Assembly (NCBI GenBank): GCA_024655945.1
Contig: JANLFK010000002.1
Coordinates: forward strand, 1 to 64,000
Length of the DNA: 64,000 nt
Direction: 5' to 3'
Origin: a candidate division KSB1 bacterium
GTDB taxonomy: Bacteria > Zhuqueibacterota > Zhuqueibacteria > JANLFK01 > Oleimicrobiaceae
The position numbers and the translations under genes were made by a program. Of this stretch, positions 19,399 through 28,008 are shown one piece after another (within the stretch, counting starts at the first letter, position 1; each line of letters starts with the position of its first letter). The notes beneath the pieces are model-generated. The model made no database searches and was not told the origin of the DNA. It saw only the letters and a program-made list of their open reading frames with translations.

Positions 19399-20154
19399 CT
19401 ACCTTCCCTCAATGGCGCGCTGGTACAGTTCACGTCGCTTGTGCATGACGGTCACCGGATAGAGATCAAAACCCATGGTGTAGGCGATGAGCAGATGAGA
19501 CACAGCGGGGAGAATGCCGCCGAAGTAGGCTGCCACTTCCCCTTTGGACTCAATGAGCACGATCTGATGACACCGCGTATGTCCGCCGGTAACCTCCACC
19601 CCCACACCCTCTACTATGCGCGAGGAGCCCACGACAAACTGCACGAGGTTAGCTGCAGCCAGGGGGACAAAATCGGCGTCCACATAGGCGGCACGCGTCC
19701 GTTCGTTTGGGTTCAAGGCATCCTCCCACTCCCCTCTCTGGAAAAAGTGCCGCGCGCGAGGGAACACCGGTGCGGCGTTTCCTTCGGCATCCACTGCAGT
19801 GCAGGCCCCCACATGGTCAAAGTGGAGATGCGTCGCCACGACGATGTCAATCTCATCGACTCCGTACCCGCGGGCCGCCAGCGATTCCTGCAGAGACGGG
19901 GTCCGCTCGATTCGGTAGATAGAGCGCAGCCGCTGGTCCCATTTGTCTCCGAGACCTGGGTCGATGAGCACTAGATGCTCGCGAGTCCGCACCAGAAGAG
20001 GATTGATACTCAGGCGCACCCGATTGTTCTCGTCGGCGGGCACCAGTTTTTGCCAGAGCACCTTCGGGACGACGCCAAAATAGCCTCCGCCATCGAGCCA
20101 AAAGGCGCCATCCTGGAGAAAACAAAGTTCGTACTCACCCACCCGATACCGCAT
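19399..20154 (-). CDS. MBL-fold metallo-hydrolase, paralogue of the one at 2448
   Basis: The 251-residue protein has the metal-binding motif T-H-L-H-F-D-H-V-G. It shares its N-terminal block with the + strand paralogue: G-G-x-x-F-G-V-V-P-K, then W-x-x-L-V-x-x-D-E, then L-L-V-R-T. The shared block is longer than a generic MBL fold would require, so the two probably act on related substrates in the two acyl-CoA operons. AGGGAGAGACA precedes the ATG. It lies downstream of the Fe-S protein and upstream of the hydroxyacyl-CoA dehydrogenase. The activity (thioesterase, lactonase or other) is unknown. Confidence 0.85.
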   Translation of the reverse strand: MRYRVGEYELCFLQDGAFWLDGGGYFGVVPKVLWQKLVPADENNRVRLSINPLLVRTREHLVLIDPGLGDKWDQRLRSIYRIERTPSLQESLAARGYGVDEIDIVVATHLHFDHVGACTAVDAEGNAAPVFPRARHFFQRGEWEDALNPNERTRAAYVDADFVPLAAANLVQFVVGSSRIVEGVGVEVTGGHTRCHQIVLIESKGEVAAYFGGILPAVSHLLIAYTMGFDLYPVTVMHKRRELYQRAIEGR

Positions 20155-20227
20155 TGTCTCTCCCTGTAAGAGGACAGTTGGACTTCCGCGGCGGCTGCAG
20201 GTCCTTGGTGCACCATTCCAAAATGGT

Positions 20228-21403
20228 TTACAATGCCTCCGAGAGTAGCTCGCTCACGGCCTTCACCTCCAGGCGGAGATTGAGCACCTTTGTGGCATCC
20301 TCGAACATCTGCAAACAGTAGGGGCGGGCAATGGCCAGCGTATCAGCCCCAGTGCGCGCAGCCTGCAAGATCCGGACATTGGTGACACGTTCTTCCACAG
20401 GCCAATCCAACCACAGACCACCGCCTCCCCCTCCACAGCAGATGCTCTGATCGCGCGAAAAGTTCTCTATCTCGACCAAACGCAGTCCTGGGATGCTGCG
20501 CAGCACCGAACGTGGTTCGTCATATATCCCCTGTTTGCGCCCCAGGAGACAGGGATCGTGATAGGTCACCACCCTTGGCGTTTGCTTCTGAGGCACAATT
20601 CTCCTTTGGCTGATAAGGTGCGCGAATAGCTGCGTTTCGTGGACTACCGCAAGGTGCCCGTCTCGCTCGCCATAGTCCGCAGAAAACGCCGCCAGGCAAT
20701 GGGGCGAACTGACGACGATGCGCCGTACCCCGGCCGCGCCAAAGGCGGTGAGGTTAGCCTCCGCCAGTTCCCAGAAGAGCTTTTCTGCGCCAACCTTGCG
20801 CATGCTCTCGCCGCAACATGACTCCTTCTGGCCAAGGATGCCAAAGGAGATGCCAGCGCGGCGCAGGATGCTGGCAGTGGCTTTGGCCATGGATTGCGCG
20901 CGTTGGTTGTAGGCAGGCACACAACAGGGGAAGTACAACCATTCCAGCTCAGGCGAGAAGGCGGATATGGTGAGCTCCTGCGCCCGGAGGGCCCGTCGCT
21001 CAGGTGGTTCGCCAAGGGGGTTGCCGCTACTGCCCACCTTGCTCATCGCAGCTCTTATCTCCTGCGGCACGCTGCCAAAGTCGGCCAGCACGCGACGCAC
21101 GGCGCGCAGCACGACTGGCATATCGAGGCCGCGTAGGCAGCTCTTCCGACAGGCCTCGCAGCCCAGGCAACAGAAGATGTCCACCATCTCGGCGGCCAGC
21201 TCCTCCTTGTCCTCGGTGGCAGTGACGGAACCCAGCTTCACCGCTTGCGGATAGCGATATACTGGGTAATTGGTCAGCTGCACCGCAAACCACGGACAGG
21301 CGCTCATGCACTTGCCGCACTGGTAGCACTTATAGGCCTCCTGCCCGCCCTGCTCCAGGATGGCCTCCCGAATTTCCGGGATTGGGACGATGGGTCTCGG
21401 CAT
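20228..21403 (-). CDS. Fe-S oxidoreductase with two CCG domains, linked to ETF
   Basis: The 391-residue protein has two [4Fe-4S] ferredoxin motifs near the N terminus, [12 protein letters not shown] and [11 protein letters not shown]. Two cysteine-rich CCG domains follow (E-S-C-C-G-E and S-I-C-C-G-G), as in HdrD/GlpC subunits. No membrane segments are visible. Directly downstream of etfB-etfA, it most likely accepts electrons from reduced ETF during acyl-CoA oxidation and passes them to the quinone pool or another carrier. The membrane partner found in ETF:menaquinone oxidoreductases is not encoded here. It ends with L-L-S-E-A-L, 74 bases before the MBL gene. Confidence 0.88.
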   Translation of the reverse strand: MPRPIVPIPEIREAILEQGGQEAYKCYQCGKCMSACPWFAVQLTNYPVYRYPQAVKLGSVTATEDKEELAAEMVDIFCCLGCEACRKSCLRGLDMPVVLRAVRRVLADFGSVPQEIRAAMSKVGSSGNPLGEPPERRALRAQELTISAFSPELEWLYFPCCVPAYNQRAQSMAKATASILRRAGISFGILGQKESCCGESMRKVGAEKLFWELAEANLTAFGAAGVRRIVVSSPHCLAAFSADYGERDGHLAVVHETQLFAHLISQRRIVPQKQTPRVVTYHDPCLLGRKQGIYDEPRSVLRSIPGLRLVEIENFSRDQSICCGGGGGGLWLDWPVEERVTNVRILQAARTGADTLAIARPYCLQMFEDATKVLNLRLEVKAVSELLSEAL

Positions 21404-21437
21404 GGATTCTAAGGCTCCGTTCGCCAGTCTCTCGTCG

Positions 21438-22418
21438 CTATCCAGCCTTGGCCGTCCTCACTGCGGCGGTCAACGCGGGCAACACCTTGAACAGGTCATC
21501 AACGATGCCAAAATCCGCGACACTGAAGATTGGCGCATTGGGGTCCTTGTTGATGGCGACAATGGTTTCAGCACTTTTCATGCCCATCAGGTGTTGGAAC
21601 TCGCCGCTTATGCCCACTGCCACGTAGAGCTTGGGGCGGACTGTTTTGCCGGAAGACCCGACCTGTCGGTCTTTGGGTAGCCACCCCGCATCGACGATAG
21701 GACGTGAACAAGCCACCACGGCGCCCAGGCTCCGCGCCAGCTCCTCGGCCAATCTAATGTTCTCTTTCTCTCGGAGACCTCTTCCTACGGATACTATCTT
21801 TTGCGCTTGGCAGATGTCGACTTCGCCAGCCGGTGCCTGCACAAAGCGCGCAAAAACTTTTTCCGCAATGGCCTGGAGCGCTGGAGGTTCGATGCGCACC
21901 ACTTCTCCAGACTTTGCCCCTGGAGTAGCCTGGCATGTGCCTGGAGGAAAGGTGACCATGTAGCCCCAGTTGGGCCGGAGAGTACCTTCCGCGGCAATCT
22001 TGCCACTATACACCGGCCTGCTGCACACCACCGTTTCCCCTTCCAGCCACACATTGCTACAGCCGGGTGCCAGCGGCATCCGCAATGCTGTGCTCAAGGC
22101 GGGAGCAAGCTCCCAGCCATAAGGGGTGTGGCCCAACAGCAGGAAAAAAGGTCTTTCCCTCTCAACCAAGGGCAAGAGCGCGCGTTGGTAGTAGTCCGAG
22201 TGGAACTGTGCGAAGCAAGGCGCTGCGAGCACAACTATTTTGTCGGCGGCACCGCGCAGTGCCTCTACCATCGCCTCCGGCTCGGCGCTTAGCAACACCG
22301 CCCACAGCGAGCCGCCCAATTCATCGACGAGTTGTCTACCCTTTGTCAGCAGCTCGAAGGTTATCTCGCCTATCGCCCCCTGCCGGTGTTCGACGAGAAC
22401 CCATACGTCCCGACTCAT
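21438..22418 (-). CDS. etfA: Electron transfer flavoprotein alpha subunit
   Basis: The 326-residue protein ends with the FAD-binding signature of EtfA: V-G-S-S-G-K-T-V[12 protein letters not shown], then [11 protein letters not shown]. With EtfB it carries electrons from acyl-CoA dehydrogenases. Its ATG overlaps the etfB stop codon (ATGA at 22415-22418), and AGGG precedes it. The extra sequence that marks bifurcating ETFs cannot be judged by eye. The adjacent CCG protein suggests electron delivery toward an Fe-S acceptor. Confidence 0.95.
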   Translation of the reverse strand: MSRDVWVLVEHRQGAIGEITFELLTKGRQLVDELGGSLWAVLLSAEPEAMVEALRGAADKIVVLAAPCFAQFHSDYYQRALLPLVERERPFFLLLGHTPYGWELAPALSTALRMPLAPGCSNVWLEGETVVCSRPVYSGKIAAEGTLRPNWGYMVTFPPGTCQATPGAKSGEVVRIEPPALQAIAEKVFARFVQAPAGEVDICQAQKIVSVGRGLREKENIRLAEELARSLGAVVACSRPIVDAGWLPKDRQVGSSGKTVRPKLYVAVGISGEFQHLMGMKSAETIVAINKDPNAPIFSVADFGIVDDLFKVLPALTAAVRTAKAG

Positions 22419-23179
22419 AGCAGTGCCCTGCCTTTCAGCAGCGATACCAACTGTTCGGCCACTTCGTTTGGGGTGCCGTGGAGGATCTCTGCCTTCTTCT
22501 CGGCTGTGGGAAAGGCCAGGGCGCGGGTTTCCCACATGACACTGTCAGCCGCTGAGCTTTGTACCACCTTGATGGGCTTGGCAGATGCTCGTTTGATGCC
22601 GAGGATTGAGGCGTAGCGGGGTTGGTTGATGCCGCTCTGCACGGTAAAGAGCGCCGGCAGATGGAGGGTGAACTCTCCCTGCAGCCCACCCTCTAACTCT
22701 CTGCGCGCCAGAACCTGGCCGTCCGCACCTACTTCCATGGCGACAACCAGGGAAAGGTGTGGCATGTGCAACAGCTCCGCAAGACTCACCCCAACCTGGG
22801 CGCTTCCGTCGTCGGCAGCTACACACCCTGTAAGGACGAGGTCTGGAGCGAGGGGCGGAATCTCTCGCGCCAGCAAACAGGCTGTGGCAAAGGGGTCAAG
22901 TTCCTCCCCTTCGGGAGGAGTGATGCGCAGCCCGTCATCGGCACCCTTTGCCAGTCCCATGCGCAACACCTCATCGGCGGCCTCGGGCCCCACGGTGACC
23001 AAGGTGACGGTGCCGCCCAGTCTCTCCTTGACCAGGAGAGCTTCTTCCAAAGCATAGTTGTCGGTCTCGTTGATGCCAAAGGTGAGAGTATCTTCCACCA
23101 GCTTCTTGCCCGAGGCGTCGATCCTGAGGATGGCCTCGGCCGCCTCAGGTACGCGTTTGATGCACACGACAATCTTCAT
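22415..23179 (-). CDS. etfB: Electron transfer flavoprotein beta subunit
   Basis: The 254-residue protein opens with M-K-I-V-V-C-I-K-R-V-P-E and contains G-I-N-E-T-D-N-Y-A-L-E-E-A and T-G-C-V-A-A-D-D-G-S-A-Q-V-G, all typical of EtfB. It forms a heterodimer with EtfA and binds the nucleotide that contacts acyl-CoA dehydrogenases. The gene lies 33 bases downstream of the first acyl-CoA dehydrogenase and overlaps etfA by four bases. This makes it part of the nitroreductase-to-thiolase minus-strand operon. Confidence 0.95.
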   Translation of the reverse strand: MKIVVCIKRVPEAAEAILRIDASGKKLVEDTLTFGINETDNYALEEALLVKERLGGTVTLVTVGPEAADEVLRMGLAKGADDGLRITPPEGEELDPFATACLLAREIPPLAPDLVLTGCVAADDGSAQVGVSLAELLHMPHLSLVVAMEVGADGQVLARRELEGGLQGEFTLHLPALFTVQSGINQPRYASILGIKRASAKPIKVVQSSAADSVMWETRALAFPTAEKKAEILHGTPNEVAEQLVSLLKGRALL

Positions 23180-23212
23180 CGTCCGACCCCTCTCTGCATT
23201 CCCAGAGTCTGC

Positions 23213-24356
23213 TCACAGCCCAAGCAAGGCGCGAGCGATAACCAGCTTTTGAATCTGGGATGTACCCTCATAGATCTCCATGACCTTGGCATCGCGGTAG
23301 AAGCGTTCCACGCTAAACTCACGCGAATAGCCGTAGCCACCATGGATTTGCACTGCCTTGCGCGCACACTCCACGGCCACTTCCGAGGCGAAGTACTTGG
23401 CCATGGACGACTCCAGGGAGAAGCGTGCGGTGCCGGCGTCCTTCAGGTAGGCAGAGCGGTACACCAGCAAGCGTGCCGCGTCGATGGCGGTGGCCATCTC
23501 GGCGAGCATGCCCTGGATGAACTGGAATTCGCTGAGCTTCTTGCCAAACTGCTGACGTTCCTTGGCGTAACGGATGGCTTCGTCCAGACACCCCTGCGCC
23601 AGGCCCACCGCCTGTGCCCCAATGTCAATGCGGCTGACGTCCAAGGTGTGCATGGCGATCTTGAAGCCTTCGCCCTCTTGGCCTGAGAGATTCTCGGCGG
23701 GCACAATACAGTCCTCAAGAATCAGCTCGCAGTTGGCCGTGGCACGGATGCCCATGGTCTCTTCGTGCTTGCCAACCCTAAAGCCCGAGAAGCCCCGTTC
23801 CACGACAAACGCCGAGATCCCTTTGTGGCGTTTCTCCGGATCGGTGTAGGCGAACACAACGTAGATTCCCGCCTCGCCGCCGTTGGTGATGAAGCGTTTG
23901 GCGCCGTTGAGCACGTAGTCGTCTCCCTGGCGAACGGCAGTGCTCTGCATGCCTGCCACATCGCTCCCGGCTACCGGTTCGGTGAGTCCGAAGGCACCGA
24001 TCTTTTCGGCGCTGCAAAGGGGCGGAAGGTATTTGCGCTTCTGTTCCTCAGTACCAAAGGTGAGAATCGGGTAAGCGACCAGCGAGTTGTTTACCGCGGC
24101 AATCACCCCGGTGCTTGCGCATACTCTCGAGATTTCCTCGATAGCCACTGCCAGCGTCAAAGTCCATTCCCCCGCCGCCATACTCCTCGGGCACAACCAC
24201 CCCTAAGAGGCCGAGCTTGGCCATCTTCTTGATGTTATCCCACGGAAACTCTTGGCTCTGGTCGATGAGTGCAGCCCTCTCCTTCAGCTCCTTCTCCGCA
24301 AATTCCCTGACCATCTCCTGCACCAGTTTCTGGTCGGGACTGAGCTCAAAGTCCAT
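23213..24356 (-). pseudogene. Acyl-CoA dehydrogenase 1, frameshifted
   Basis: The protein starts M-D-F-E-L-S-P-D-Q-K at 24356 behind a strong AGGAGG. It reads E-E-Y-G-G-G-G-M-D-F and then changes frame near 24160 to T-L-A-V-A-I-E-E-I-S-R. The rest is intact: G-L-T-E-P-V-A-G-S-D, R-F-I-T-N-G, and the catalytic Glu region M-E-I-Y-E-G-T-S-Q-I-Q. Total length would be ~380 residues, normal for short-chain or branched acyl-CoA dehydrogenases. It passes electrons to the ETF encoded just downstream. Two bases lost or one gained in A-T-G-G-A-C-T-T-T-G explains the shift. Confidence 0.9.
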
Positions 24357-24377
24357 GTTCGACCTCCTGGGGAGAGA

Positions 24378-25523
24378 TTAGCGACCGAGAATCTCCCTGG
24401 CGATGACCAACTTCTGGATCTGTGAGGTGCCTTCGCCAATTTCCATAAGCTTCGCATCTCGCAATAGCCGCTGCAACGGATTGCTGGCGAGAAGTGCTTC
24501 GGGGCCAACGACGTCGATGAGGCGCCGGCACGTGCGGGTGCCCACTTCGGAGGCGTAGAGTTTGGCCATGGCGCTTGCTGCTGTCACGCGGGCCCCCTGG
24601 TCCTTGAGTGCGGCCGCATGGTAGATCAGATGGCGCGCACACTCAATCTTGGTTGCCGCCTCGGCGATCACCTCCTGCACCCATTGGCTGCGGTGGAGCG
24701 CTGCTCCCTGGCGCCGTTGGCTGGTGGCGAAGCTGATGGCGTGGGTCAATGCCCCCTCGGCAATCCCGAGGCCGAGCACGCCGATACCGATCCTGCCGCC
24801 GTCGAGTGTTTCCATGAACACCTTGAACCCTTGGCGTTCCTCCCCAAGCAGGTGGTCACGCGGCAGGCGGCAGTCGTCGAAATGGAGTTCTGCGGTGTCG
24901 GAAGCGCGCAGGCCGAGCTTGTCCTCTCTACGTCCGACCGAGAAACCTGGGGTACCACGCTCAACGATGAAGGCGCCAATTCCCTTGGTCTTCAGCGCCG
25001 GGTCATGGCTGGCGGTGAAGACTACCACATCGGCAAAGCTGCCGTTGGTGATGAAGCGCTTTTGACCATTGACAACCCAAAAATTGTTATCCGGCCGCAC
25101 CGTCGTCTCGGTGGCCCCTGCGTCGCTACCGGCGTGAGGCTCGGTCAGGCCAAACGAGCCAATCTTCTCTACGCGGAGCAGAGGCGGCAATTACCTTCGC
25201 TTCTGCTCCTCGCTGCCACGGGCATAGATCGGGTAACAAGCGAGTGAACAGTGGGCGGCGATGGCAATGGCCGTCGAGGGGCACACTTGTGAGATCTCCT
25301 CAAGGGCGAGGATGTAGCTGCGTCAGTCTCGTCCCATGCCCCCCTATTCTTCCGGGAAGGGGATGCCCAGCCAGTCCTTCTCGCCCATGGTCCGCAGCAA
25401 CTCGAGGGGGAATTCCTCAGTGGCATCACGCTCTGCTGCTCGGGGTGCGATCACCCGTTGCGCAAACTCTCGCACTTCATCCCTGAAGCGCAAGTGTGCG
25501 GCGGTCAGCTCACAGAGGCTCAT
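24378..25523 (-). pseudogene. Acyl-CoA dehydrogenase 2, three in-frame stop codons
   Basis: The frame is continuous from ATG 25523 (GGAG upstream) to 24378 but contains TAG at 25344-25346, TGA at 25323-25325 and TAA at 25191-25193. Conserved context shows where they fall: P-E-E-[stop]-G-G-M-G-R-D-[stop]-R-S-Y-I-L and E-E-Q-K-R-R-[stop]-L-P-P-L. The first and third replace Tyr in this family, so single substitutions suffice. Downstream motifs (G-L-T-E-P-H-A-G-S-D, M-E-I-G-E-G-T-S-Q-I-Q) are intact. Because the frame is kept, this looks like nonsense decay rather than indel error. It lies 21 bases upstream of acyl-CoA dehydrogenase 1. Confidence 0.9.
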
Positions 25524-25686
25524 GAAACGTTTCTCCCGGTCACACTTCTGCTCGCCTCGTCCTCGGGAAAACGTGACCAAACTGTCCCTTTTTCCTGTGG
25601 CCAGCCTTTGGCCGGGGCATGATCTCCTTCGCCCTTTCCGGAAGCAAGGTTCGCAGGCAGCATTGCGGCGAGTAATCCTTATGCAG

Positions 25687-26747
25687 CTACACCGGTGCGC
25701 ACCTCGCCTCGCTCACACAGGGTGGCATGGTTTCTAAGAACTTGGCGTCACGAAAAAACATCTCAGCAGGATAGTCCTTGGTGTAGCCATAACCTCCGAA
25801 CACCTGCACTGCGTTGTCGGCGCAGAGCATCGCGGACTCTCTGCTCCAGGTCAATGCATGGAGGAGCTGCCCTTGAACCGGGATTCCGCGATCCATCCGC
25901 GCTGCTGCATCATAGGTCATCAGTCGTGCCGAAGCCGCACGCCGCGCGGCATCCCCCAGGAGTCGACGGACCATGTCGAAGTCCGCAATTGGCTGGCCGA
26001 ACTGCTGGCGCTCGCGGGCGTACCTGCTGGAGCAGTCGAGCGCCCCCTGGCAGATGCCCACCGCAATAGCAGACAGACAGGGTCCGCGCCAAAAGGAGAG
26101 CCTGGCTGGGTCCTGCTGGAGCAGCTGCCCCACCGCCACTGGGAGGCCATCGCACACCAAAGTAGCCAGGCCTGAGGCCCGGAAACCCAGTGCGTCCCGT
26201 GGCACCACTGTACATCCGCTGCTGGAGCAGGAGCGATGGCCCACTGCTTTGCCCCCTCCACTTCCACCTCAGCGAGGAACAATTGGGCAAACGTGCCGTT
26301 GACCACAAGGCGCAGCTCGCCACGCAGAGCGATGCCTTCCCTCTGCCGCGCCCCAACCAGCGCATCCTCGACGAGGGACACGGCGGCTATCTCTCTGCCG
26401 CTTGCCACCTGGGGCCCAAGCTCCGCCTGGAGCCGGTCTTCGCCACTTTCGGCAATGACCATTCCAACCATGGTCTGTGCGGCCAGGGACAGGGCCAGCG
26501 AAGGGAACACCCTGGCCACTTCTTCGAGCACGATAGTGACGGCCAGTGCCCCCATACCGGCGCCACCCTGAGCTTCTGGAACGGCCACTGCACAGAGCCC
26601 CAGTTGCGACGACTTAGTAATCAGCTCAATAGGCGGCGTTCCTCTGCGGTTGTGGTCGAGTGCTTGTGCGGCAACCTCTTTAGCACAGAACTCGGCTACC
26701 TCCCTGCGCAGCAGGGCCAGCTCTTCGGTCACTCCCAGCCAATCCAT
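25687..26747 (-). pseudogene. Acyl-CoA dehydrogenase 3, frameshifted with degenerate C terminus
   Basis: It starts M-D-W-L-G-V-T-E-E-L at 26747, overlapping the nitroreductase stop. The first frame runs through P-E-A-Q-G-G-A-G-M-G to about 26230. The continuation (V-V-P-R-D-A-L-G-F-R-A-S-G-L, R-E-R-Q-Q-F-G-Q-P-I, G-G-Y-G-Y-T-K-D-Y) is in another frame. The end reads F-F-R-D-A-K-F-L-E-T-M-P-P-C-V-S-E-A-R, so the Y-E-G-T-S-Q-I-Q block with the usual catalytic Glu is missing. The middle of the protein is also more divergent than its two neighbours. It is unlikely to be an active dehydrogenase. Confidence 0.82.
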
Positions 26748-27304
26748 TGCACGCGGTCCGGTTTGCGCTTAGGGGTAGGTGCTTCTCCCTCGGGGTAACC
26801 CAACGGAATGATGGCCTGCAGCTTCTTGTCCTGGACGCCCGTGATGCGGTTGATCTCCTCCGCCATATGCACAGGACCTGTCATCCAGCACACGCCGAGC
26901 CCCTGGCCGACCGCCGCCAGCAAGAGGTTCTGAATGGCCGCAGCCACCGATTGCAAGTCCGTGACCTCGCCCTCGACAGAGGGAGTGTGGTAGGCGCAGA
27001 TGACCACCGGCGCTCCTCCTAAGGTCCGAAAGAATCTCCCGGTGGCCTCCACCACCTGAGGCTTTTCCGGGAAAACCTGTTCCAGGTGTGCTCGGACGTA
27101 TTGGTCAAAGGCCCTCTCTGCCACCCGGCGCAACGCCTCTACTTTTGCGCCGGTCACCACTACAAAGTACCAATTCTGTTGGTTCATGCCCGAAGGGGCC
27201 CATTGCGCCAATTCCAACAGATGTTCTACAACAGAGCGAGGCACAGGATCAGCCTTGAACGAGCGCACGCTCCTTCTTCTGCGAATTGCCTCCTCCAGTT
27301 CCAT
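26729..27304 (-). CDS. Nitroreductase-family flavoprotein
   Basis: The 191-residue protein has the FMN-binding N-terminal motif R-R-R-S-V-R-S-F and A-P-S-G-M-N-Q-Q-N-W. A conserved G-L-G-V-C-W-M-T-G segment follows, then I-I-P-L-G-Y-P-E-G-E near the C terminus. Such proteins reduce nitro, enone or quinone-like substrates with NAD(P)H through FMN. The start at 27304 (M-E-L-E-E-A-I) follows a strong GGAGGAGG. It is the first gene of the minus-strand acyl-CoA operon and overlaps acyl-CoA dehydrogenase 3 by 19 bases. Its role in acyl-CoA metabolism is not evident. Confidence 0.88.
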   Translation of the reverse strand: MELEEAIRRRRSVRSFKADPVPRSVVEHLLELAQWAPSGMNQQNWYFVVVTGAKVEALRRVAERAFDQYVRAHLEQVFPEKPQVVEATGRFFRTLGGAPVVICAYHTPSVEGEVTDLQSVAAAIQNLLLAAVGQGLGVCWMTGPVHMAEEINRITGVQDKKLQAIIPLGYPEGEAPTPKRKPDRVQWIGWE

Positions 27305-27380
27305 CCCTCCTCCATGCAGATGCCACGGTGCCATGAGCGCGAATGTGCCCAGAGTGCTCGCCTTCCTCCGGGCTTTGAAA

Positions 27381-27417
27381 TACAAAAGGGCCCTACCGAA
27401 TTCCGGCAGGCCCTTCT
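27381..27417 (-). terminator. Hairpin followed by U-rich tail between the NQR operon and the acyl-CoA operon
   Basis: On the minus strand AAGGGCCTGCCGG pairs with CGGTAGGGCCCTT around AATT, with one bulged base, and then runs into TTTTGTA. It lies downstream of the Cys-rich protein gene (27568-27912) and upstream of the nitroreductase gene. It is well placed to end the NQR transcript. Confidence 0.65.
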
Positions 27418-27486
27418 GCAGTTGTCAGCGTGCTGTTGGTTCCTTCATCGCCGATTGAGCTCCCTCCAATGCCTGACGCCGGTAGA

Positions 27487-27528
27487 GATAGCAAGATTTC
27501 TGAAAACGTCAAGCAAAATCTCGCTATC
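27487..27528. repeat. 13-base imperfect inverted repeat downstream of the Cys-rich gene
   Basis: GATAGCAAGATTT (27487-27499) pairs with AAATCTCGCTATC (27516-27528) with one A/C mismatch and a 16-base loop. No T tract follows on either strand. It lies 40 bases beyond the stop of the Cys-rich gene and 70 bases before the terminator. It may be an mRNA 3' stability hairpin or a protein-binding site. Confidence 0.6.
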
Positions 27529-27567
27529 GTCTGCTTGCGCTCCTGCGATTCGCCCCCGGCAAGGCGC

Positions 27568-27912
27568 TCAGGTGGCGGGCGGAGTGTGTTCCTCTTTTCG
27601 CCGCGGGCGTCTCTCACAGAAACCGGAGGCGCGGGCAGTTTCCAGAAGAAGTCGAGAGTGAGGCATCCCCTCGCTGGGCAGAAGGATGGCGATCTCCTGT
27701 CCGCCTCCGTACCTCATGTACACGTTGCAGTTGTAGCAGATGGTGACGTCGTCGTCGACGCCGGCGGTGAGGTTTACTTTGCACGGGGTCCCGGCGATGG
27801 CCCAACAGGCGAATTCCGGGTTGCGGTACGCAGGGCACTGGCGGCGGACTTGCTCAGGACAGGCGTGCATCTCCCAACAAGCGGTCTTGCCCTCCCAGAA
27901 ACCCTTGTCCAT
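27568..27912 (-). CDS. Small Cys/Trp-rich protein, 'two-CW'-like
   Basis: The 114-residue protein is rich in Cys with a repeated C-W layout in the first half: T-A-C-W-E-M-H-A-C-P, Q-C-P-A-Y, F-A-C-W-A-I-A-G-T-P-C-K, and I-C-Y-N-C-N-V-Y. This resembles two-CW-type domains proposed to bind metal or an Fe-S cluster; I assign it by appearance only. There is no signal peptide. AGGAGG precedes the ATG. It follows nqrF by 96 bases on the same strand and precedes a terminator, so it is probably the last gene of the NQR operon and could be an accessory or maturation protein. Confidence 0.75.
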   Translation of the reverse strand: MDKGFWEGKTACWEMHACPEQVRRQCPAYRNPEFACWAIAGTPCKVNLTAGVDDDVTICYNCNVYMRYGGGQEIAILLPSEGMPHSRLLLETARASGFCERRPRRKEEHTPPAT

Positions 27913-28008
27913 GGCTCACCTCCTGCATGTGAGCACCGTGCCCTTGGCCCGTTCTGGAAAGTCTGCTCGTTGCTTCCGGGGGATGCCGGCGGCGGCCAGG
28001 GCTCCGGA

